DNA from: Adenophora triphylla var. japonica
Taxonomy: Eukaryota > Streptophyta > Magnoliopsida > Asterales > Campanulaceae
Assembly (NCBI GenBank): GCA_022495995.1
Contig: JAFEMH010002436.1
Span: forward strand, 124,001-188,000
DNA: 64,000 nt
Reading direction: 5' to 3'
The notes beneath the pieces are model-generated. The model was not told where the DNA came from. It was given only the letters and a program-made list of their open reading frames with translations, and ran no database searches. Shown one piece after another: positions 56,180 to 64,000 of the stretch. The position numbers and the translations under genes were made by a program. Every line of letters starts with the position of its first letter. Within the stretch, counting starts at the first letter, position 1.

Positions 56180-56512
56180 ATGCAAGTTATGCAAAGCAAT
56201 ACGAATAAGAATGAATATTCATCAACTCAAGCCACTATTGATCTACTGCAGAATCAAATGAGTCAAATCCTTAATATGATGAAGATGCAAAAGTGCAACA
56301 ATGACAATCCAGAAGATCATCTGAATCCCCAACATTTGGCAGGTATGGTTTCTTCTAAAGCTTTTGTTTCTGCATTTATGACTTCAATCCATAAAACACA
56401 TGCTTGGATAATTGATTCTGGAGCTACAGATCACATTTGTAATTCCTCTGCTCTTATGCATTCTTTTATTCCTTTATCTGCACACATCATTTTGTCCCTC
56501 CCCAATGGGTAA
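56180..56512 (+). pseudogene. Copia-F protease segment
   Basis: HAWIIDSGATDHICNSS near residues 73-89 has the DSG active site. It ends at TAA where LSLPNG is followed by a stop; in translation LKVSHTGSVFI continues. Confidence 0.82.
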
Positions 56513-56809
56513 AGGCTCAAAGTATCTCACACGGGTTCAGTATTCATAAATTCACACATTACTCTGCATGATGTGTTGTTTGTTCCTCATTTCACATTCA
56601 ATTTTCTTTCCATTTCAAACTAACTCAGCAAGTTCATTGTCTTGTTTCATTTCATCATGACAAATGTGTTTTCCAGGACCCTCATCTGATGAAAACAATT
56701 ACTACTGGAAATCTCCATGATAGCTTGTACATAATGCATGGCTCAGAGGCTGCTATTAAGGATACTTTTGCTGGTGCTACAACTACTTCTGTTCCTATAT
56801 TTTCTAATA

Positions 56810-57917
56810 CATCATTGTGGCATCAAAGATTAGGACATAGCTCTGTTTCTATTCTATAGAAAATTCCTTTTCTTAAACAGTTGTTACAAAATGTTTCTTG
56901 TCAACATTTTTATTGTACAATTTCAGATTGCAATATATGTCCTCTTGCCAAATAGCATGCTTTGCCTTTTCTCACTAGTACTACTATTACTTATTCTCCA
57001 TTCCAGTTAATTCATTGTGATTTGTTGGGCCCAATAGAACTTCTACTCTAAATGGTTATAGATATTTTTTCACAATTGTGGATGATTATTCTAGAACCAC
57101 ATGGACTTTCTTGTTCCCCACTAAACAACATGTGTGTTCTCTCAAATCAAATCCTTTGCACCATATGTTCAAAACCAATTTCAAACCACCATCAAAACTT
57201 TTAGGAGTGATAATGGTACTAAATTCTTTAATCAACAAGTCATTCCATTCTTACTATCTCTAGGTATAGTTCAGCAAAGTTCTTGTCCTGGCTCCACAGC
57301 AGAATGGTATAGTTGAGAGAAAACACAAACACCTCCTTAAAATTTCAAGGGCTCTAAGATTTCAAAATGTTTTTCCTATTCATTTTTGGGGTCATTGTTT
57401 GTTGACAACTACTTATATCATCAATAGACGACCCAGTAGTGCAATAAAGTTTCAAATCCCATATACTCTTCTTTTTAATCCAGGGCCTTCATACGATCAT
57501 CTTCGAGATTTTGGTTGCCTTTGTTATGCTTCCACACATCCTCTAGATAAATTTTCTCCTCGTGCAATAAAGTCTGTGTTTCTTGGTTATCCTCTTGGTA
57601 AAAAAGGTTACAAATTATACAACCTCGATGCACATCAAATCTTTGTCAATAGACATGTGGTTTTCCATGAATACATTTTTCCATTTCATTCTCAACATTC
57701 TGATAATCATATTCCAGTTTCTGATTGTCCTTGGATTGATGAATGTTCTTCTTCAGTTCCCTCTAATCAATCTTCTCCATGTGTTGAAATCACATCTCCT
57801 CAAATCAATTTTCCTCATGTTATCTCTCCTTCTCACGACCATGTTTCTTCTTCACTTATTTTGCAGCCTTCTCTTCCTACTAGAGCATCAACTAGAGTGA
57901 GGAATGTACCTCATTAG
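56810..57917 (+). pseudogene. Copia-F integrase, broken
   Basis: SLWHQRLGHSSVSIL (about 56814-56860) and CNICPLAK are the zinc part, each followed by stops. FFTIVDDYSRTTWTFLFP (about 57067) and TFRSDNGTKFFN (about 57197) carry the two catalytic aspartates. The Q-NG-ERKH region is frame-shifted near 57290-57330. 57399-57917 is open: YIINRRPSSAIKFQIPYTLL and FLGYPLGKKGYKLYNLD. Confidence 0.85.
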
Positions 57918-57938
57918 CTTCTTGATTTTGAGGTTTCT

Positions 57939-58958
57939 TTGACTCCTTCTAACATTTCTTCTACCTCATCTATTCATTCCTTTTCTTCATCCCTTCCAAA
58001 ATTTCATAATTCTCATTATGTGTCATATGCAACTTGCAAACCTTCCTATATTAACTTAGTTTCTAATCTTGATAGCATTACTGAGTCTTCCTCTTATACA
58101 CAAGCTATTAAAGATGATAGATGGATTGATGCCCTGAATAAAGAAATATTTGCTTTAGAATCTAACAATACTTGGCAGGTAGTCCAATTACCTATGGATA
58201 AGAAAGCCGTGGGTTGTAAGTGGGTTTATAAAATTAAATACAAAGCTGATGGTTCAATCGAAAGATTTAAAGCAAGGCTTGTTGCTAAAGGATACACCCA
58301 GTGTGAGGGAATTGATTTCCAAGAGACATTCTCTCCAGTTGCAAAAATGGTCTATGTTAGAACTCTATTGGCTGTGGCTGCTACAAAATCTTGGCATGTG
58401 CATCAATTGGATGTCAACAATGCTTTCTTGCATGGTGATTTAGAGGAGAAAGTGTACATGGAGTTACCCAAGGGTTATGGTTCTACTCATGGTTCCAATT
58501 CTGTGTGTAGATTAATCAAGTCAATCTATGATCTTAAGCAAGCATCTAGACAATGGTTTGCCAAATTAACTAATGCTCTCTTGCAGTTACACTATGTGCA
58601 ATCACATGCAGATTATTCCCTCTTTACTCTTCACAATTCAGACAGCTTCTTAGTGGTTTTGGTGTATATTGATGACATTGTGGTTGCTGGGAATGATATC
58701 ACTGCCATTAATGCTCTTAAGGAATTTTTGGATCTTAAATTCAGTATCAAGAATCTTGGGGAAATAAAGTATTATTTGGGTACAGAGGTTTTACGATCCC
58801 CTTCTGGTTTCCATTTGTGCCAAAGGAAGTATGCCCTTGACTTGGTTTCCACAACAAGTTTGTCAGTTGCAAAACTCCTCACTTTGCCTTTGGATCGAAA
58901 TGAGAAGCTCTTCCTTTATAAAGGAGACCTTTTGCCTGATCCATCTATTTATAGATAA
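57939..58958 (+). pseudogene. Copia-F reverse transcriptase
   Basis: 339 codons open. DRWIDALNKEIFALESNNTW near 60-79, KARLVAKGYTQCEGIDFQ, QLDVNNAFLHGDL near 157-169, and YIDDIVVAGND with catalytic YIDD at 243-246. It ends at TAA (58956-58958) in the place of the codon before LVGKLLYLT, which continues in frame. Confidence 0.9.
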
Positions 58959-59640
58959 TTGGTTGGGAAACTTCTTTATCTTACTATAACCAGGCCAGAC
59001 CTTGCTTTTGCTGCTCACACTCTTGGTCAGTTTGTCCAAAATCCAAGACTACCTCATTTAAAGCCTTACATAGAGTCCTCAGATACATCAAATCTTGTCC
59101 TGGTCAAGGATTACATTTTTCCTCCACTTTCTCTCTCAAGCTGACATCCTATTATGATAGTGAATGGGGTGGTAATCCTAATGACAGAAAGTCTATTTCA
59201 GGTTTTTGTATGTTTTTGGGTTCATCTTTGGCCTCTTGGCATTCTAAAAAACAATCTGTGACAGCTAGATCATCTGTAGTCTCTGAGTATAGGTCTCTTG
59301 CCACTGCTACATGTGATGTTTTATGGCTCCATGCCTTGTTGAAGGATTTATGAGTTGTTGTTAATCTACCCATTTTCATGTACTATGATAGTACTGTTGC
59401 TATCAGTATAGCCTCTAATCCTGTTTATCACTCTAAAACAAAACACATTGAATTGGATTGTCACTTTGTGAGAGAGAAAGTCCAACAAAATCTCATTGTT
59501 CCTCTCTATATTTCCACTAAACAACAACTTGCTAATGTTTTTACTAAAGCACTTGGGAAGGATCTTCATTGGTATTTTTTTAGCAAGTTGAAGGTACTAA
59601 ATCCTTCTATACCTTCACCTTGTGTGAGGGGTATTAACCA
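58959..59640 (+). pseudogene. Copia-F RNase H and pol end
   Basis: [20 protein letters not shown], then after a frameshift SEWGGNPNDRKSISGFCMFL and ARSSVVSEYRSLATATCDV, a TGA near 59350, and MYYDSTVAISIASNPVYHS. It ends KQQLANVFTKALG. The three parts are in different frames or split by stops. Confidence 0.85.
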
Positions 59641-59740
59641 CGATGCTTCATCTAATGGTTCCCCTACTTCTGCAGCAAATATGGTTTCAGTTGGATCATC
59701 ACAAGGATTGCCACATGTACTCAATCATCAATTACTTAAG

Positions 59741-59946
59741 TGTTGGAGTAATGTCATGTATAAAGACACAGATCAATGGAGCTGATTATGAAATAGTTTG
59801 TTATAATAGTTTGTTAAAAAGTTGTTTTTCAGTTAAACAATTAGTGAGATATTTTCCCAGTTGTAAGTAAGATATAAAAGTGTGAACTGTAAACAGAAAA
59901 TGGTATTGTGATGAATAAGAGATCTTCAATTCAGCTTTCTCTTCCT
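59741..59946 (+). repeat. Copia-F 3' LTR remnant
   Basis: Begins TGTTGGAGTAATGTCATG, a usual copia LTR start, and has GATATAAAAGTG (TATA-like, about 59870). With no second copy, the right end is uncertain. Confidence 0.45.
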
Positions 59947-60062
59947 GAATATATTCTTCCATTCACTTTTGAAGACTTTATCAAATTCATATTAACTTTT
60001 GAAGACCGAATGTATTCTTCCATTCACTTTTGAAGACTTTATCAAATTCATAGTAACTTCAA
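59947..60062. repeat. 61-bp tandem duplication
   Basis: ATTCTTCCATTCACTTTTGA starts at 59953 and again at 60014, followed each time by AGACTTTATCAAATTCAT. Confidence 0.85.
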
Positions 60063-60200
60063 CAATTAAAGTGAACAGAATCCTTCTTCTATTCTATAAG
60101 ACGCTCTCAAGGAATCCTTCTCCTATAAGAAGTTGTATTCACTCAAGAAGACTTACACGGAAGAGACTCTTAACCGGTTAAAGAACTTACTTAAGAAATA

Positions 60201-60487
60201 CTCCCTCCGTCCCACGTGATTGCAAACTAACTTTTTGGGTGTGTGAATTAAGGAAAAGTGATGTAAGAAAGAGAAAAAGATAAATGTTGTGAGTATGAAA
60301 AATTAAATAGGAGAGAGAATGAGTGGGAGGAATAGTGAGGAGAGAGAATGTTGTGAGTATAAAAGTGAAATAGGAGAGAGAATGAGTGGGTAGAATAGTG
60401 AATATTCCTTGCCATTTTGGGAAGTTTGCATTTACGTGAGACGGACCAAAATAGAAATAAGTTTGCATTCACGTGGGACGGAGGGAG
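60201..60487. mobile_element. Stowaway-type MITE 4
   Basis: CTCCCTCCGTCCCACGTGA against CACGTGGGACGGAGGGAG, TA on both sides, 287 bp. Confidence 0.92.
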
Positions 60488-60643
60488 TAATTTATTTTAC
60501 TAAAATGATTTAACTAAGCTTTTCTTATTTTCGGAGACACTCCACACGAAATAAATAGGGATCAAATTCCATCATAACATAATTCCGTTATTTTCAGTTT
60601 TGTGATGCTTCAGTTTGAATTTTGATAATTTCATCTCTATATA

Positions 60644-61188
60644 CTCCCTCCATCCCGTGTGTCTTAAAGGGCATTTTTTTTGTCCTCGTACGGGAATTAA
60701 GAAAAGTGATGTAGGAAAGAGAAAGTGTACTCCCTTTGTCCCACAAATCTATGCACTTTTTGTGCTGGTGCGGAAATTAAGGTAAAAATTGATAAAAGTG
60801 ATGTGTTGTAAGTGTAAAAGTAAAATAGAAGAGAGAATGAGTGGAGAGAATAGTAAATTTGAAAAGTGTTGTGAGTAGAGAGAAATGGGTCCCATTTTCA
60901 TTTTAGGAAAGTACAGATTATTGTAGGACATTCAAAAGAGATCTTTTTACATATTATCGTGGGACGGAGGAAGTATAGTAGAATATAAATGTTGTGAGTG
61001 AAAGTTGAGATATGAAAGAGAAAGTAGGGTAGGAAATAGTTACTGAATATTTATTGTGAGAGTATGGCAAGTGGGTCTCACAAATAAAAAAGTAATAAAT
61101 TTTTTTTCATTTTTGAGTTATGTCTTTTTAAATAAGACGTTCAAAAAGAAAATTTGTATCCTTTCGAGCGCGAGACCGAGGGAGGGAG
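60644..61188. mobile_element. Stowaway-type MITE 5, host of MITE 6
   Basis: CTCCCTCCATCCCGTGTG at the left; the right end GACCGAGGGAGGGAG is degenerate. TA on both sides. About 299 bp without the nested copy. Confidence 0.75.
60730..60973. mobile_element. Stowaway-type MITE 6, nested in MITE 5
   Basis: CTCCCTTTGTCCCAC against GTGGGACGGAGGAAG, TA on both sides (60728-60729, 60974-60975), 244 bp. Confidence 0.85.
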
Positions 61189-61748
61189 TACTAATTTTTG
61201 CACCCTAAAATTATAATCGGAGATGAAACTTAGGTTTTTCTATTGTTTTCAGCCTATGCAGATTATACTAGGCATTATTAAATCCGCTTCCTTAATTTAC
61301 AATTTTGACTCAAATACTTTTCTCAAAAGAGAAGATGAATTCGGGCAACGGAGTAGGGCAAGAAATCCTTTTCTTTTATAGGGAAGATGAATTCGGGCAA
61401 TGGAATAGGGCAAGAGAGTGTTTTTTTCTTGGAACGGGGGTGGGGGTAGGGGTTATGTTCAGACACAGTAGCACACTTCCCAAAAATACAAGCCAAAGAA
61501 TCACTCAAAAGCAGCAAACCCCAGCTAATAAATACACTTCTCCACAGTAGATAAACATAAATGAAAAAAAAAAAACCATTAAAACCCTCCAAAACCCTTT
61601 CTGAGTTTGAGATGCTCCTTCTTCTTCTTCTCTCTCCCCCACCACCCATTTAAGTGTTTTAGCAAAGCAGAATAGACTGGTATAGGTATAGTACACTGAA
61701 GAAAGCTCTGTTACAGCTGCCACTGTTTTTGACCACCATCATTTAAGT
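61189..61748 (+). other. Upstream region of GIF1
   Basis: A 52-bp tandem duplication (GAAGATGAATTCGGGCAA at 61331 and 61383) lies about 750 bp before the ATG. No certain TATA box is seen. CATATAAATTT at about 61817 is a candidate, but it may already be in the leader. Confidence 0.4.
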
Positions 61749-62099
61749 CAATACTTTTAGAGAGAGAGAGGGAGAGAGAGTATACTACTTTTAGAGGGTG
61801 AGAGAAAGAACACATCATATAAATTTAATCATTTAGGTCAATACTCTCTCTTGAACGATTTCATTTTGTAGTATTTGACTAAAGTGGGGTGAAGTAAAAA
61901 AAAGAGTCTGAAACAAGTTAAACACAAGGAGGCCCATCTCTTTGCACTTTTTGCAGTCTGTGTGGTGTTGTTGTTGTTCTTGAGAGAGAGAACACAGGAG
62001 TATATACTTTTAGAGAGAGAAAGTGAAGAGGATCAGAGAGAGAAAGAGAGAGAGAGATTGTGCAGTTAAGTTATAAGTATAAAAGAAAGGAAAAAAAGA
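61749..62099 (+). promoter_or_regulatory. GIF1: GA-rich leader of GIF1
   Basis: Several (GA)n tracts (61758-61780, 61982-61993, 62015-62065) lead up to the start codon. GA/CT-rich leaders are common in plant developmental genes. The transcription start is not determined. Confidence 0.55.
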
Positions 62100-62180
62100 A
62101 TGCAGCAGCACCTGATGCAGATGCAGCCCATGATGGCAGCCTACTATCCCAACAACGTCACTACTGATCATATTCAACAG
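62100..62180 (+). CDS. GIF1: GRF-interacting factor 1 / ANGUSTIFOLIA3, exon 1
   Basis: 27 codons starting MQQHLMQMQPMM, with NNVTTDHIQQ at the end, directly followed by the splice donor GT (CAACAG/GTTCCC). This is the N-terminus of the SNH (SS18-like) family co-activator that binds GRF transcription factors and recruits SWI/SNF remodelers to drive leaf cell proliferation. The phase-0 intron falls just before the expected YLDENKSLI stretch, which would be beyond the window. The Met-Gln pattern and the SNH start separate it from the GIF2/3 type, which begins differently. Partial: only exon 1 is inside. Confidence 0.9.
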
Positions 62181-63175
62181 GTTCCCTTCTCTTTCTCTTA
62201 CTGTGTGTTTTGTGTGTGTGTTTTGATGACTTTTGCTGGCATTCTTTAAACTTCCCTTTCTCTCTGATCTTCCTTTTTTTTTTCTTTTTTGGATTTTGAC
62301 TTTTAGATTTGCTCTGTCCATTGATATTCTGCCTAACACTTTGCATTTTATTCTGTTTCTCTTGTTTTGGAGCAAGTTAGCTATTATTTGGTCATTTTGG
62401 TGTGTTTATCTTTGAGGTTTCTTTTTTTTTTTCTGGTCAGCTCTCTCTCTCTCTCTAGTATTTTCTTTAACATAACTTACTTTTTTCACTATTTTCACTA
62501 TTTTGGAGGTTGAAATTTTAGGGTTTTCTGGTTGGCTTGTATTTGATCTTTAAATATAATACTATATTGTTTTTTATGTGGGTTCAAGTTCAAATCTTGT
62601 GGGTATTTTCTTATGGGAAGAAAATATGACCTCATGTGAGGTTTGATGCTTCTTGAAAATACCTTATTTTTGTCATTAGTTTGGAGTTTGATATTAGATA
62701 CTCCTAGTATAGTTCAGTAGGCTTACTTTTATAATCTATTGTTGTCTTCTCTTGTCTCCATCTTTACTCAGAAAGGGATCTTGCTGCCATTTTAATTTAA
62801 TTTTATTATTTTGGTTGAACACATGATGTATGAACTGTGAAGAACAGTTTTGTGATGTTTCGCTTTTTTTGTAAAATAAAAATAAAAAATCTGCTGTTCA
62901 ACCCTTTTAATGGATTGTCAAATGAAAGTTAGTGGACCCAGCATGTTTTTATTTAGTTTATTTTCATTTCCTCATGTAAATGACATTCCTGAGCATTGTG
63001 CTGGATTTGATGCTATACTGTAGATGGTCTAGTGTTACTACTGTAGTGAGAGTTCTTTACTCTTATATAGGGAACAGTGGCGGCGAAGCGAGATTTTTTT
63101 TCGACTGGGGTTTTTGGGATAAATATTATAAGGGAAAGATTGAACTTTAGCATAGGTCAAAATGATAATTTAGTA

Positions 63176-64000
63176 CTCTCTTCGTCCCCGACCAAGGGAT
63201 TTCGGGAGGGATTTCACGCTTCTTAAGATTTTTTTTAAAAAATGAATAAAAGTTAAATCTGGGATAGTGAATAGTAGTTAATGATTGATTTTTTTGTAAA
63301 TATGTTAACCTTATATGGGTATAATGAATGATTTTTTTTTGTAATATGGGTTAGAGAATATTAGTTAATGATTGGTTCTTTAATAGAAGAGAGAATGAGT
63401 GGAAGGAATAGTAAGGGGGTTTTTGTTTTTTTTAAGTGATAAGTCTTTGAAATCGATTTCGGTTACGAAAATAATGAATGATTAAGAGGCGACAAGCGAA
63501 ACCGAATTACGAATTGGATAAGTTATTTGATTTTGTATCTGAATTCATTATACGAAACAGTTAAAAAAAATAAAAAAAAAAATTGAAAAAAATAAAAAAA
63601 AATCCCAAACGTAAATGCAGTGAACAGTAAACGGTTTAAAAAAAAATTAACATAAACCAAGCATGAACAGTGCGTTTTAAGAGGCTTTCAGCACCATTTT
63701 TACCTCTTAAAAATCAGTGGCTTTTAAGAGGCATTAAGGCTGAAAAAAAAAAAAAAAACAAACACACTTAAAGTGTTTTGCCTCTTAGAATTAAGTGATT
63801 TACCTCTTAATAAGAGGTAAAATGAAAAAACAAAAGCCCCCTAAGTTAATGATTGATTTTTTTGTAAATATGTTAACTTTATAAGGGTAATATGAATGAT
63901 TTTTTTGTAAATATGTTAAATTATAAGGGTATAAATATATTTAAAAACTTGCCATTTAAGGAAAGAGACTCTTGGTCTGGAATGGACCAAAAGGGAAAGT
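63176..64000. mobile_element. Degenerate Stowaway-like element, open at the window end
   Basis: TACTCTCTTCGTCCCCGACC starts at 63174, and the family word GAGAATGAGTGGAAGGAATAG is at about 63391. A right arm (GACTCTTGGTCTGGAATGGACC) lies at 63967-63988, but the end is outside. Direct repeats TTAATGATTGATTTTTTTGT at about 63278 and 63845 lie on either side of the nested Tourist-like MITE. Confidence 0.55.
63415..63841. mobile_element. Tourist-type MITE nested in GIF1 intron 1
   Basis: GGGGGTTTTTGTTTTTT at the left pairs with AAAAAACAAAAGCCCCC at the right. TAA is duplicated at 63412-63414 and 63842-63844, the 3-bp pattern of PIF/Harbinger MITEs. 427 bp. The interior has multiple CCTCTTA/TAAGAGG words. 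Confidence 0.8.

Larger units (their letters stand above)
47396..59946 (+). mobile_element. Copia-F: 5'-truncated Ty1/copia remnant, split by Copia-G
   Basis: A plus-strand copia series begins mid-gag at about 47396, is cut at 47545 by Copia-G, resumes at 55666 and runs through protease, integrase, RT and RNase H to a 3' LTR-like scrap at 59741. No 5' LTR, primer site or target duplication is found. Many stops. RT keeps QLDVNNAFLHGDL, common in several copia lineages. Confidence 0.85.
62181..64000 (+). other. GIF1: GIF1 intron 1 (continues past the window)
   Basis: T-rich, starting GTTCCC. No plausible exon 2 is found to 64000, so the intron exceeds 1.8 kb. It has (CT)n at about 62440-62457 and MITE sequence from 63176 on. 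Confidence 0.75.

Noticed and set aside
59741..59946. Complete 3' LTR for Copia-F
   Set aside because: No partner LTR, no polypurine tract and no target duplication; kept only as a remnant.
60201..61188. Coding frames in the Stowaway cluster
   Set aside because: They arise from the shared MITE interior (GAGAGAATGAGTGGG words) and have no domain.
61505..61723. Gene upstream of GIF1
   Set aside because: Short frames on both strands with no domain; the region is the GIF1 upstream/leader DNA.

Overview
This window looks like nuclear DNA of a eudicot plant. It is AT-rich and packed with nested Ty1/copia and Ty3/gypsy LTR retrotransposons and MITEs. The only host gene recognised is the first exon of a GIF1/ANGUSTIFOLIA3-type co-activator at the right edge, with an AG/GT exon end. 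The species cannot be fixed from sequence alone. No rRNA, tRNA, CRISPR or prokaryotic feature was seen.

Layout (element names are mine). 1-2.68 kb: AT-rich DNA with a C-rich tandem repeat, a 156-bp TIR element and a 550-bp hAT-like element with an 8-bp target duplication. 2678-8822: Copia-A, minus strand, decayed, about 5% LTR divergence by eye. 8.8-10.8 kb: small repeats and an LTR-like scrap. 10838-14380: Tat-B, a deleted gypsy element with an intact target duplication. 14.4-15.7 kb: an LTR-like stretch with CG-rich inverted repeats. 15741-43520: Tat-C, a gypsy Tat-type element (minus strand) with an antisense multi-exon gene. Two younger elements sit inside it. SIRE-D (15837-26602, copia, minus) lies in its 3' LTR. 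Athila-E (32843-39998, gypsy, plus, gag-protease only) lies in its reverse transcriptase. 43.5-47.4 kb: Stowaway MITEs, a Harbinger-like element and a 184-bp Helitron. 47.4-59.9 kb: Copia-F (plus, 5'-truncated) split by Copia-G (47546-55660, plus, decayed pol but near-identical LTRs). 60.2-61.2 kb: more Stowaways, one nested in another. 61.3-64.0 kb: leader, exon 1 and intron 1 of GIF1.

The nested boundaries are resolved to the base by matching 5-bp target duplications. Hand-counted LTR divergence agrees with the nesting order: Tat-C about 2%, SIRE-D about 1%, Athila-E about 0.7%.

Four signals are not explained by the usual retroelement parts. (1) A conserved CG-rich block flanked by short inverted repeats occurs three times in SIRE-D and twice in Athila-E, sense strand, in noncoding DNA, although the two belong to different superfamilies. 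(2) SIRE-D is peppered with GGTGTTACC-type words and Tat-C/Tat-B with CAAGTTG words, in LTRs, spacers and coding DNA, far above chance. These are the families that carry, or whose close relative carries, an extra gene beyond gag-pol. (3) Four unrelated families carry arrays of short CG-containing palindromes or repeats upstream of a TATA box in the LTR or LTR-like sequence. (4) Two elements with fresh LTRs lack a working pol and must have been mobilised in trans.
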